In this document: one piece after another, positions 27,057 through 39,393 of the stretch
How positions within the stretch are numbered: position 1 is the first letter of the stretch
How the letters are laid out: every line of letters begins with the position of its first letter
Source: Callipepla californica brunnescens
Lineage: Eukaryota > Chordata > Aves > Galliformes > Odontophoridae
Direction of reading: 5' to 3'
DNA length: 64,000 nt
Assembly: GCA_023055505.1 (NCBI GenBank)
Contig: JALIRH010000003.1
Location: 33,420,842 to 33,484,841 of the forward strand
Translations under genes and position numbers: made by a program
The notes under the pieces: model-generated
Seen by the model: the letters and a program-made list of their open reading frames with translations, nothing else
What the model was told of the DNA's origin: nothing
Databases searched by the model: none

Positions 27057-29477
27057 ACACATGGCTCAGCTGGTGAAACAATAGCCTGTGACCGATTGTT
27101 GTGCATTAAACCAATAAAGCAGGTAATAGTTGCCAGCACTAAATAAACAGCACACTGAAGGTTCTATTTTGCACAGAACAAACACACTGGATTTTTTTTT
27201 AATTTAATTTCCACACTTCTTCATAATTGGATCACTTATTTCTGAATTCCTCTTGTGGCAAATACATCCTCCAAAGAGCGTGGTTTTCTTGGGCATGCTT
27301 GCACACACAGTGCAAAGGGAAACATGTAAATAAGGAAGGAGTCTACCTACAAATTCAGGTTCCGTTTTGACTAGCTTTAATATCTTTTCCTCTTTGAATA
27401 GGATCATGCATTTGGGGTGTCCATGCTAAGTGGACTTGAGCCTTAGAACAGCTCCAGAGGCATCCAGAGTGAAAGCAGTATGACCAGGAATCATCCCATC
27501 CCACATACCATGCTGAATGCAAGCCAGGAGAGAAAAACCCTTTCAGGAGGCTTATTCTTAATGACAGGACAGCAAGGGAGGCATGTCACGGTCTTTCATT
27601 GAAACATCAGGGTTGGGTCAAATCGTGGGACTCCAGCACCATGGCAGCACTGCAGTCATCCAAGCAGGTGCATGGACTGGGTCTTGCAGAGCTGAAGTCC
27701 TCAGCTTCCTCAGGAGCTGCCTGGGTCTCCCAAATAGTGTTTTATAGTGAAGTCTGAGAATTCCAGTCCTAACATCTCTTCATTTGGAAGCAGCCAGTCT
27801 TAGAAGCATTGAAATCCTTTGGAACATAGAAGGCCTTAACCTGAATAGCTGGAAAGAAAGGCTGTTAGATTTCTCATTCCCTCTTTTTTTTTTTTTTCTT
27901 TGAGGTTTTGAACATTTCTGGACATTTTCTTGCTGCTTTTTGCTTCTTTCTTTGGAAAATATTTTCACTTAAAAAATACTGCTCTAACCCACAACAACAA
28001 TGCAAACAGAAAAATGAAAGTACCTAAAGTAATAAAAGCCTTCAACCAAAAATATTAAAAGGAATCTTCAGCAAGAAAGAGAATGGATAGTTGCAAGAAG
28101 AAAGAAAAGTATGAAAACCTGTGTCAACACAGCACTTACTACAAATCAAAGATGTCTGTAATACAGTCAAAATAAACCCCTATGGTATTGCAACAATAAA
28201 CCAGTTACTCTTTTTATAAATCAAATTATTTGTTAACAACCCTTTGGAGTTTTTCCAAAGGAAGTTTGAATAGAAGTACTCATTTTCCGAAGCGTAAGGT
28301 ATATAGGATGTGTTGACCTCAGGGCTTCTGACTGTTTTATCAAATTCAGCTGTGTTCATTTAATATAACACAGCTACCAAGATGGCAAGAGATTGATGAG
28401 CACTTCGCAATGCAACATTCAGTGATTTCTTTGAGGTGTGAACACACTTACCTCCAGTTGCCATTCATGGCTGTGGCAGTTATCTACAACTCTCCTCTCT
28501 TATTGAAGTATACAGAAAAATAAAGGGGGAAAAAACAAATGTAAATGCCAGTTATTGGTGTAATCCATTTTTTCATTGTCTTTTAGAACCGGGATAGTGG
28601 CAGTGGGCACAGAGTCAGGAAGATCACACTCACTGGCCAAGGCAGGTTAAATGATAGCTAGAGACGGAGAAAATGAGAAGAAAAACACTAGCAATAAGAG
28701 GAAAGAGAGAGGAACATGAAGCCAACTTTAATGCAATTCCAGGATTGTGCTCTTGCCTTCAGCCCTGTGAACAGCATGTGTTCTATTTTGGCAGGCACCC
28801 AGCAGGTGACTGCTGCTGCTCAACCTCTACCACTGTGTCCCTTTTGTCCTCCCAGTCATGCAGAGGGTATTACATGACCCAGTCACACAGGGGATCCAGT
28901 ATCCTCAGGGACAAGTGTTTAAACCACTGAGGTTTCTCCTTTTAAATACCTCCTGTCCTTCCAGCTCACTGTAGCTTTTCAGGATTGACTCAGAAACCAC
29001 AAGTAATAAATTTCCCACTGTAAACAAAACAAAAAGCCAACATTTTCCAGAAATAAAATGATTTTTAGGAACTCAGCCTTTACAAAAATAATGAATATCG
29101 CAAGTTTTAGCAAAACTCTATAATGAACACCAGGATGGATGGAGAGTTTAGGTAGTTACCCAAATATTTCACACGGTCATGATAGAGCATCCAAACACAG
29201 TCATCAACACTGGGCAGGAGAAAGAAGAGCTGGTGGATGAAATTATGTTTCTCTGTGACTGTAACAGGAGTTGATCTCACTGAAATACACAGTTGCTGTG
29301 GGGACGTGGCGCACAAAACATTTTGCTGCATGGAATAGCTTTCATTCTGACCCCCCATCCTATTGGAAGGATATTTGTGAAATAATTTTTTAAGCTCTGA
29401 TACACAGCATCACATATGCTGCACAGTCCCATGTCTCTTTTCTCATATTCAGATCCACAATAGATCTACTAGATCTA

Positions 29478-29547
29478 TAGTAGCCAGATCTCTAATAGGT
29501 CTCTACTAGCTAGATGTCTAATAGATATTTACTGGCTAGATCTACAG
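29478..29547. repeat. 26-bp imperfect tandem repeat beside a CR1 end
   Basis: Two full units and one partial unit with a 26-bp period start at 29478, 29504 and 29530. The shared core is 'tagcYagatSTctaatagRt', where the letters Y, S and R mark variable bases. The array ends about a dozen bases before the CR1 3' end, so it may derive from microsatellite-like expansion at the insertion junction. Confidence 0.75.
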
Positions 29548-29558
29548 TCCCTGGGAGA

Positions 29559-29860
29559 CATAGAATGGCTTCAGCGGGAAGGAACCTCAAAGGTCGTCAA
29601 GTTCCAACTCCCTGGCACAGCCAGGGTTGCCAGCCGTTAGATCAAGTACTAGATCAGGTTGCCCAAGACCCCATCCAACCTGGGCTTAAACACCTCCAGG
29701 GATGGAGCATCTACAACCATTCTGGGCAGCCTGTTCCTGCACCTCATCACTCTCTCAATAAAAAACTTCCTCCTGACATCTAATCTAAATCTCCCTTCCT
29801 TTATTTTACAACTTTTCTGCCTTATCCTATCACTATTTACCTGTTTAAAAAGTTAATTAA
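29559..29860 (-). mobile_element. CR1 LINE 3'-end fragment
   Basis: About 300 bp of CR1 3' untranslated sequence and the adjoining end, in reverse complement. Seen in order are 'catagaatggcttcagcggg', 'aaggaacctcaaaggtcgtc', 'agttccaactccctggcaca', 'ggttgcccaagaccccatcc', 'aacctgggcttaaacacctc', 'ctgggcagcctgttcctgca' and 'ttcctcctgacatctaatct'. It shares an unusual block (tagatcaagtactagatcag) with the copy at 43767-44000, so both belong to one CR1 subfamily. It is truncated at the 5' end of the element near 29860. Short open frames across it are artefacts. Confidence 0.92.
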
Positions 29861-31660
29861 AATTAAAATTAAATAAAAGCATTGAATTACTGTAATTTTA
29901 TCTCTGAGGTAACCTGTAAAACAACTTTAACCTTTTGTCTGAAATTTTTTTTGTAAGTGTTGGCAAATAATAGTAGCCCTGTTTGTTCTAAACAGAAGCA
30001 GTTTGCCCAGCAAGCCAGGAACAGACCTTGAACCCAAGTCACTCAAAATTTACCTGGTGCCTTGGCATGTTACCTCCCACCATCCTCCTCTATTTGCCTT
30101 TCATGGAGTGGCCAGGAGCCAAACTTCATGACTTTGTGGCTGCGGGTAAGGCTCCACATGGGCTTGGACAGGTGTGGACAGTCCTGCCCACCTCTTCTCC
30201 ATCAGTAGGGATGAATGGAAGCACACAGAGCCAAGTCAAACTCATCTAACACATGACTTCAAAGGAGAGTTTCTGTTCACAATCCACAGGTTCCTCTGGC
30301 AATAGTGTCACAGATGTGGTGAGAAAGTAGATCTTGTAATTTTTCTACTTCTGTGTTTAAGGTCACAATACTGTAAAGAGACAGAGAAGTGGTCAGGCTT
30401 TCCTATTTTCTTCTAATGGGTATAAATTACTGTGAGAGAAAACTAGCAATGATTTCCGTGTGGCAATATTCATGCCCGTGAGAAAGAAAAGAAAATTAAA
30501 TAAGTAAAATGTAGTGTGTTCATAGGAGAGAAGGATAATTTAGGGGTTTTTTGTGGTTTTTTTTTTTTTTTTTCCGACCAGGGAACAGTCTCCTGAAAAA
30601 TTAAAACAGAGCTATTTTACATGCCTTAAATACCTGTTTCTAATATTACCACCTTTATTTAAAAAAATAAAAATAAAAGGCCAACAAATTTCAGAGGCAG
30701 ATATCTGACAATATCAAAATTGATTCCAATGGAAACAGGCCTCTTGTACAGGTAACAAAAGGAACTATCAGACCATGAGTCTATTTCTGCAGTTACTTGG
30801 AAAAGTATCGAGTGAGGGAACCTCAGATTTCTGGTTAGCATTTGCATGATGTTTTCACAGTTCCTGCTATGCTAGGCTTTAGTCAGTACCATGCCTGCAT
30901 ATGGCATCTCAAAAATAGTGGATTTCTCTGTCTAGCTTCCTTACTATTCTGCATACAATGTTTCATCCTAAGAAAGCACTCATGAGCACAATTTTGGGCC
31001 AAGAGCAGCTTAGTAAGGATGTTCCCTGTGTCTTTTGTGATGACCAGCCCAGCCACGAGTCATGTCCAAGGGTTTTGACTCTTTTGACTCTTTATCCTCA
31101 ACATTACATTTTATACTAGCTAGGTGAAGATACAGTTTTTGGGTGTAATTTATGGTATAATTATCAGAAGTGACTCTTTTAGAGATATCTTGGTTTTGAC
31201 AGTTCCACAGATTAAAGAGAGCTGCATAAATTAATGAATCTTCAAATACTTGGAGTGTAGAAAATCAGGAAAACAGCTTTTTGAATAGAACTATTTACAG
31301 TTCTTCTCCAATAAAATATTTTCAAATTAACTTTTCTTTTCTTTTTTTCTTTCTTTCTTTTTTTTTCTTTTTCCCAGCATCAATGGTAACTTAATTAATA
31401 GGAGTATTTGAAACTGTACCTATGCTAATTGAAATAACAGGAGTAAAAGAAACTGTACTCAATATGAATAATTTTTTAACATCTTGAAGAAAAGTCATCT
31501 TTAATGAAGAAGCCTAAAACTGTTATACAAGTAGTTTTTAAAAATACAGTAGGAAAAAAAAAAAAGAAAAAAGAAAAATGCCAGGATATTTTACATATAC
31601 ATAGCAGAAATGCTAAGTCACAGCCTGAGCACCTGGTGGGAGGGCAGGGCCAACCCAGGG
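29861..31660. other. Non-coding DNA, nothing recognised
   Basis: No gene or known repeat is recognised. It contains the T17 tract at 30557-30573 and a C/T-rich tract around 31330-31375. Confidence 0.65.
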
Positions 31661-31800
31661 GAGCTGAGGTGCATACAATGCACCTGAGTGACAAAAAGGA
31701 TTGAAGCCAGAATTCACTCCTTCTCAGATCTCATTTAAGGGTTGGTGGATCTCTCTGTATCTGTGGCCTTCTAAGGGTAAGGAGAATCTTTCCTTTGTTT
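31661..31800 (+). repeat. Dispersed repeat with hairpin and TATA-like box, copy 1
   Basis: This matches a second copy at 51160-51420. Both have an inverted repeat holding CACCTG, and 52-53 bases later the block CATTTAAGGG, a TATA-like sequence. Here the hairpin is AGGTGCAT-aca-ATGCACCT (31667-31685), and 'catttaaggg' starts at 31732. After it comes 'ggatctctctgtat' and a 'cctttgttttctg' segment that parallels the other copy. The order of upstream E-box palindrome, TATA-like box and T-rich downstream region resembles the promoter part of an LTR, so I suspect an old ERVL-type LTR. Ends are not defined. The mariner element begins about 250 bp downstream. Confidence 0.45.
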
Positions 31801-32045
31801 TCTGTGCTTGCAGCTGCTGTATTTGAGTATATCCTCGGATTCTGTAGCCTTATACTTTGTTACTCTGCTGTCATTACTGAGCTTTCCATTGCTTTACATT
31901 GTTACGTAACCCCAACATTCCTTAGTATAAATACATGGTCTTTACAGGGTATTTGTTTGTATTTTTTTTCAGTGTTTCAGATCTGTGCAGCTAATTTCTA
32001 GTAGACTATTGTGTGAGGTGATCAAATTTGAAAAATATGTGTATA

Positions 32046-32605
32046 GGTCACTCCAAAAACAATACTTCCTATTTATTTCTATAGAAGTGGCAACAGGTGC
32101 GAAGAGCTCTGTACTGTTGTTTAATAGAGCAATTTCTTACCTATCAAGCATTCTTTTTCAATGCAGTCACCATCATGGGCTATGCATCTCTCCTGGGAAT
32201 GAACAAGAGCCTTTATTTTGCAGTTCTAACAATTTACATCAATAGAGATGACCTACTGTAGCTGTCACCTCTGCTAAAATTCACCACCCACTGCCTCGTT
32301 GTATTCTCATCTACTGACCTCCATAAATGTTCAACATTGCTGATGAATGTCATGTCAATGTGAGCAGGTTTTTTTTGTTGTTGTTGTTTTTTCTTTCTTC
32401 ACTTGTGGAGGAATTCACTTCCATGTATTTGCTTTGTGTGTGCTTCCATGTCAGGTGTCATTTTCTTAGACTGCCACTGTGCTGCCATCTGTTGCAAGAA
32501 ACAAGGTTTAATGGAATACTGACTCCAGAGTGTTTCCAGAGGTGTTCAGGACTGTGGGAAGCCAAGTCTAGAGTTCAGCTTTTGAAGCATTGTCTTTTGG
32601 AATCC
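32046..32605 (-). mobile_element. Internally deleted mariner-type DNA transposon (Galluhop-like)
   Basis: Terminal inverted repeats are visible. The left end starts 'ggtcactccaaaaacaatac' (32046-32068) and the right end (32584-32605) is the reverse complement of 'ggattccaaaagacaatgct', followed by two more matching bases. A TA, the mariner target, precedes the left end at 32044. The interior encodes, on the minus strand, pieces of a mariner transposase (see the separate entry). At about 560 bp it is less than half of a typical 1.2-1.3 kb mariner, and the middle of the transposase is missing, so this is a non-autonomous deleted copy. It resembles the chicken mariner known as Galluhop; the family name is from memory. 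Confidence 0.8.
32150..32449 (-). pseudogene. Mariner transposase remnant, N- and C-terminal parts fused by deletion
   Basis: Transposase catalyses cut-and-paste movement of mariner elements at TA sites. A possible start codon lies at 32449-32447 (minus strand), followed by MEAHTKQ and later EFLHK, matching the usual mariner N-terminus in layout. Around 32300 the helix-turn-helix region is recognisable but disrupted. The C-terminal end is at about 32155-32210, where ALVH, ERCIAH and DGDCIEK can be read, matching the family's conserved final segment. The catalytic D,D34D core expected between them is absent, consistent with an internal deletion near 32230-32250. Frameshifts and stops break the frame, so it cannot make an active enzyme. 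Confidence 0.7.
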
Positions 32606-35600
32606 ATCTTTGTGGTGAATTACCTTCCAACTTTTGATGGAGAGAGTGAGTTAATGTGACAGTGCAGTCAATCTAGGGAATAAGTGAACATGGCATTTGG
32701 ACAAACAATGGTCCAGTGCAAAAGGGCTATACAGCCAACTTTGCTTTGCAGCAAAAGCACACTCTGAAGTTATTTGAGAATATAGTATTGCAGCCATGAA
32801 GTAGGCAGTCATGGCTGCATTAGGACATTCATTGGCATCAAGTTATGGCACATAGGGCAAAATATTATCCACTTGGACAAATGAAGTACAACACCTACAT
32901 TCACTTCACAGCTGAGGCATGTTTCATTCTGACCATAATGCAAGTAACACATAGACTTTGAGTTATAAGGGCAAGCATTCAGCTTAATAATCAAATTAAA
33001 TTTCAGGAGTCAGTCTGTATCGTGTTGTGGAGAAATTCTGACAGTTCTGATAAGGATCTATCCAACACCTGGGAGGTGTAGCATATGACTCTCTTCTCTA
33101 CTCACCGATGATGTTAAAGTTGTTCTGATTTTTGTATTTCTTACTGTTTAATTCAGAGCTATGACTCCTAAGCAGGAATACCACACCTGCTCAAGGAATA
33201 CCTCTGTAGAACTTCATGTGTTTCAGCATTAACAGTAGTTAATGGTTTTGCTATTACTTATTTTATTTTGGGATGACAGTGATAGATCTTTGTTTTAAAT
33301 ATAGATGTATTCATTAGTTAGCTTGAATGTAATGTTTAAACTACTTGGAAGTATCTTTTTAAATGCATATGTAAGGACAAAAGATTTCTGCATAGTAAAG
33401 CAGAAAACTTTAGTAAGTGTAAGAAAACACAGATCAAAGGAAACATATTTGATCGGTTGCAGAAATGTAGAAGATTTCTGATACTGTAGAAGACCAATAT
33501 TTTTCACTACTGCTCTATAAACCTGTTAACTGTCTTGTAAGAGAGGAATGTGATTTGGGATTTTAGATTATGGTACAATTGAACACTCATCATACCCGGA
33601 CCTTAGTCAAATTCTATCCCATATTATCATATCAGTGTCTTTCCAGCTATTGTTCTGTCCTTGGTGCTTGAGAGTGACATCCAGCAGGAAAGTGTGTGGG
33701 GATATCTAGTTCTGTGTGGACCTTACCCTAATCATTCTTCCTGTACCCCTTCCTCTCTGACTTAATCACCTCTTACCTGGCTCTGTGTAATTTCTGCCTT
33801 ATTTCTTGGAAAGACTTTGTGCCAACATTTAGCCTTGAGGAAAACACTGATGACTGAGTGCAGTGTAAATCTTCTCAACAGCATGTGTAGGGCCCAAGCC
33901 TGCTTTCTATTGTTGAGCTATTAACTTGTATAGGATGTGGGTGAAGAACACGCTTTATAACACATTTTTGTGGAGATGAAGAATTGCCATTGAGATGAAC
34001 AGACCCAGATTATTTGGGTACTAAATGTACAGTGTAACTGACTTCCACTAAAGATGTGGCTTGGGAGGACAATTGCTGATAACTTTTTCTTATACAGAAA
34101 ATGATATTTCAGATTATGAATAAATAAAATGGAAGGAATTTAACCTATTCAAAAAAAAAAACAAAACAAAAACCTAAAACAAAATGTCTTTGAGAATGGC
34201 GAGTAGCTATACAAATAGGGATCGTGATTAAAGATGCTTCTAATAAGAATTTGTCAAATTGTGTACTAGTTAACATACTATGATACCGAATACTTGAAGT
34301 CAGAGCTATGCTATCCTAGGCCTTGCAGTTAGACGTCACCAGAAAATGAAATAGAAACTATTTTTCAGATGCTGGGAAGCACTGTGAACCCTTTTCTTTG
34401 AGCATGTGGCTGTCAGTCACCCTGCTAAGACAAAAGGGAGTTGTGGAAAGACCTTACCCCTTCTCCCTGTTCTGCCATCTGGTTGGGTGGAGAGCAACTC
34501 TAGTCCTCACTTTTCAGAACTGAGGCACAGTGGTGATGAGAGTGGGGTTCCCTCACCCAGGAAGCTGCCCTTTCACATCAGAGATAGCTCAAGCAATTTA
34601 AAGTACAGATTAGTTCATGTTGTATATTTGTGTAGAAATGACTGAAGTATTTCAGCATTTCTTTTCACTTTATGGCAAGCAAAATCCTTTCATTACCTGT
34701 TTATCACAGGAAGGTGTTATAAATCCACTCCTGTCTGTTTATTTGCCTTTTGAGGTGTGACAAGTACCTCAGTCTGCATTTTCCTGCATACCACAGTTAA
34801 CCACATGGTAGATGCTTCTTCTTTCTAAACCCATTCAGTAGGTTTTCTCTACACAGACAGAAAAGAGTTCATTTGCAAGACCAGAATGGCATATACATTC
34901 TTTAGTCAATCGTTAAAATAACTCAAGTTTTGCTCAGATCAATGGAGAGGAAAAAAAAAAAAAGCTATAGAAAAAATTCAAACAATTACTGAAAACTCAA
35001 TGCAACTCTTCTCAAATTAATTCTTTTTAAATCCACTCATGAAGAAATCCTTAACATCATTTAAACTGAAATAGTGCTATTAATATTTTCATTGCATTGC
35101 GCACTGAGATTTTGTCATTAACAATTAATTTGACATTTACAGTTGTGTTAAGGACAATTCCGAGTAACCTATATTATCTTGCTATTCCACGACGGCCAAA
35201 ACTGTACTGTAAAACATCTTGGGGTTTGTTTCAATTAATTATTAATTTAAAACTTCTGCTGGAAGAGGCTTGATTTTTGGAATTCTAATCAAATGAAGAA
35301 AAATAAGAATTAGTGAACAAGCTGAAGATTAGGAAGTCATGGCAGTCTTCAACATTAAAGAAATTCAGTTAATATCTTTCTTGTGCTTCAAAGCACAATA
35401 AAATTGTAACAAATTATAAACATTTTGGACAGTAATTTTAAGTATTAAAAATTAATTTTGCTCTTCAGCCTCTGTGTTTATGACTGTCTGAAACAATGAT
35501 ATAGGAACAAAACATACCTACAGTAGTGTGTATATTTCATTTTAGTGACTTAATGCAAACAATATACAGAGGGAATTTTGATCAATTAGACCTATGTTCA

Positions 35601-38600
35601 TTGTAATTTCGTGCCTTTCATGAGCTGCCTTTGTGCAGCAGACAATCAATAACACTGATTTCAGACTGGTCACAAATAGTCATTTTCAAATGCATTGCTT
35701 CAGATAGAAACATACAGCAGCAGCAGCAAAGCAATTTCTGTTAGCAAAGCATTGACAGAGTGGTTAATGTCTCCTTATGCACAGTGTCATTAAGATTATA
35801 TGCAAAAAAAGATGAGTTTTTATCTGTAGCTTCCTAGGAATCCACAAGATAAAAACCCAGTTGTCTGTAAAGTGCTCCGTACTTAATTTAGGGGCAGCAC
35901 CTTTTTTTTAGCAAGCAGGAAGTTACCATTTACCTAAATGGAAGAGCAGATATAAAATAAAATGTGGCTGATAATTATATCTAATATTTGTCAGCATCAG
36001 TAGAGCTTGTATGATTACGTGACTTCAGGGAAAACAATCCAATTTAAATATACATTTCCATAGTTTTGCTGGTTTGAAAAATAGCATCCTTACCTGTGAA
36101 AAGCAGACTTTTCCATAGCAACTCAGGGTTTTAAATTTTTGTTGTTGTTGTTGTTTTTGACTGGCTTAGGTCATTTATCAGGATAAATTACTCTACGCTG
36201 CCTGCAGACACCACTGTAAACTTCCGGGGAGTGTCTCTGGCCAGTTCCAATGCTGTGCATAAAGACACAAGCAAGGTGCATGTGTACTTCAGGGACTACT
36301 GCTTGGAGGAATCACTTGAGACATAACTAATCTGAGCAAGAGATATTCCAGAGGAATCATCCTCTCAAGCTGTTAGTGCCAAGAAGCTATGTACTTAAAA
36401 ATTCAATGCTGCTGTTCATTTGCTTCTGCTCAATCGTATCAGAGAGTATGGCAGAAAACAATGTGTTTCAGAGGCTTAGAGGGAGGAAAGAAATGTTAAA
36501 AGCCTGCGATGTTTTCAGCAGCACTTGCTGCTGTTGACAAATGATCTGAGGAGGTTGCATTTATTCCCTGAGTGGTGTGATAGCATGAATGTTTCATAGA
36601 AACCCACTTCCATGCTGCAGGGAAGGATAAACTATACCTAAGCCATTGCTTAGGTAGAAATATCTATCAATCAAGAAGAGATTGCACTTCAGTGCGGGAC
36701 CCACAGGCTTTCTGCACTTTCAGCATCCTCTGCCCTTCTGGCCTCTGTCATCCCAACTTTTCTCTTCTTACAGTAGCAGGGTGTGTCTCTGACATTTTGC
36801 CTCCCAACACTACAGTAACAAAACCAAAGGTGCACTTGCTATAGCAGGAAGAGAGGGAATGGAGGACAAAAATGATCATCTTGCTCCCAAGGGTGGCAGC
36901 TGCTGCTGTTATGGTGGTTGCTGTGAATGCTGTCAGAAGCCAAGGAAGGTACAATGTGGGTGGCTCTTAAAGGGATGACTTGCCCTCTAGCATCTTCTAC
37001 AGCAGTGCCAAACACCTCTAAATTCTTTCACACCCAAGCTGTACCCCAAAACTGCTACATCTTTCTTTGCCCCTTTCTGCCCTACAGTGTCATCTTTTCC
37101 TGCTGAAAGCTCCCATGTGAGAGCTCCATCCAAGCACCTTCTACCAACAGAGAATGCCCCGAACTCCCCCACCCCACAGATGCTTTTCTCTCCAGCTACA
37201 GCAAGATCTTTCACCCAACTGTGTATCACATACATATCAGCGCTTCACTCTGAGTGCATTTATTTCCCTATCAGACTTGTACAAAAAGCCCATTAATGAA
37301 GACATATGTCTACACTTCCATAACACCTTATCTAACAAAGACAGTCTTCACTCTTAATAAAGTGCACATGGCAGAGCCATTAATAGTGAAGGCTCTACAT
37401 CGCTGTTATTTGTTTTCAGAACGAGTTAACACTTTTACATTTTCAGTGTTTGCTCCTTCATTTGCTCTACCTGCTATTTGAGCTTTGTTTGGGCACAGGA
37501 AGCAGTTCAAATAATTATTCATCTATTTGAACAATAATGGGTAACCTCTCCATAGTTACAGCCAGTATCAGTCTGTTGTAGTTTATACTTCTATAATTTT
37601 AATTCTTCTGAATGAGTTAGACGTAGAATTCTAATCCATTACCTCCAGATTCAGAGAGAAACAATTTAACTACCTTCAAGTTAAATTTAAATAGGCAGTA
37701 TCAAAAGCACAAGGGAAAGGTGGTAAAGACTGGTTCAAGGTTTGCATTTTCCTGTAACATTTCTTTGGTTACCTCAAGCTTTTTAAAAATTCATGCTTGA
37801 GGTGTACATGGAAGGAGTTTCATAATTACAAAGCTATTCACTTTAGTAGGGAAAAAGGTTAGCCTTTTTATTCTTAATTAGCTAATCATATTTTTTTCCA
37901 GGAAAACCGTCTTCTAGAACATGATGAGACAGAGTCTTCAGCAGGAGTATGTTGATTATAATGTATTCTACTACAAAAATCAGTCACATCTCCCCTGTTA
38001 ATTAAGTCTGTCCTTTTATATCAGGTCCACTTCTCTGCCTGGATAACTTACATTCTTCCTCCCAAGGCTGTCTCTATAGACGTGGCACAGTGAGGTGCCA
38101 GGAAATCCAGCAGCTAAAAATGCTCATGGCCTTATCAATTACATTTCAAAAAGTTGAGTAAAACTTCTGTCTTGTTATTTCTCAGAGAAACTTTTAAACT
38201 CAGTGGAAAATATTTATGTTTACAAGAGAATTTTTAGCAGTTTGGAGGCATTCTTATAGAACATATTTCTGACCTCTTTAGAAAATGTAATATAATTGCA
38301 GCTTAGACTTGTAATGCTTTTTGCCAAATGTCATGTAGATACTGTTCATATAAGCTATTTACTGCAAATATGAGAGTGTCAAAACCAAGGATACAATTAC
38401 TATAATGATAGCTCTTCGCTTCAAAAGAAGTATTTGTACCTGGTGCCCTAATTGAACTGTTGCATTAGAAAGCATAGAGATTCACAAGCGGAGTGATGAA
38501 AGAATGAAATAAGTTATAACCAAAGGTTAATTCCTTGTTAGGTAAAGTTTTCCTCAGTACAGACAAGTCATACCTCCTGGTCCTGAAATTTGTCTTCAAG

Positions 38601-39393
38601 ATATAAAATGATTTTTCTCAAGTTGTTCCACAATTGTAGATTAGATGTGTTCCAGGTGGTGTTTAGACATAAAAGGAAAACAGGCTTCATGAGAAGAACA
38701 AAGTAGCTGTATTTAGTACACAGAACAAATAGAAACGTTTCCACACCCATTCAGTAACGCACACTCATAAACAAACGTACCAGCAGTACCCAAATTTCCT
38801 GCCACAGAGATTTTCTGCCTTCTCTTGACAGCTGTTATGAGAATTCTTATTTAAAACTTGTATTTGATATCTGATATCAAGCTGCAAAAAATGCTCCTCT
38901 AGCTTTTAGGCTCTACACAAAATCCTTAATGCACCTTCACCAAGGGTGAAAGCAGTGTCTTCATATCTCTATATCTAAACAGGCTTAGTGAGCTTGTTGT
39001 CAAGAACTTGAGTGGTTACTGAATACATAAAGAGCAACAATACATACATCTTTCACTGGTATCTAAGCACAAAGTTAAGTGTGACATTCAAGGAGGGGAA
39101 AAAAGGTATAAGACTGGAATCAGTTGGAACGTCAATAGGAAATGCATCCTGTGGTCTTTCCTTTTGCCTTTTAAGTATCTGAAGCAATAAGAACATGGTT
39201 GCCTTAAGCTTCTAGTGGATAAGGACACCTTATGTCTGAGCTGCCGATTTTGAGCTCTATCTTTTTTGATTATGCATGCTGTGCCAATTTGGCACAGAGC
39301 AGTGTGTACCTGAAGCAACTCCTCTGGTTTAATTTTTCATGTGTGCTATGACACTCAGAGCAGCTTTGGTGTATGTGAGAAGGGTTTATTTCA
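32606..39393. other. AT-rich non-coding DNA, candidate regulatory block inside
   Basis: No gene is recognised. From 34970 to 35830 the DNA has homeodomain-type motifs (for example caattaattattaattta at 35232-35249) and no recognisable repeat, and may be a conserved enhancer; this is only an inference from its look. A short frame without a start codon crosses 36160-36320. Four CAG units occur at about 35716. The 36670-37250 stretch is less AT-rich, with short frames on both strands and no recognised domain. Confidence 0.55.

Larger units (their letters stand above)
18659..29477. other. Mostly unrecognised AT-rich non-coding DNA
   Basis: About 10.8 kb with no intact gene. It contains simple repeats (A14 at 22099-22112, T10G11 with GTTT units at 24864-24909, GCT-7 at 26185-26205, T14 at 27884-27897) and a decayed coding-like tract at 26561-27056. 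A perfect octamer ATGCAAAT lies at 22128-22135 within AT-rich DNA. GC-richer stretches at 23330-23640 and 27420-27760 resemble old repeats but match no family I know. Confidence 0.6.
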
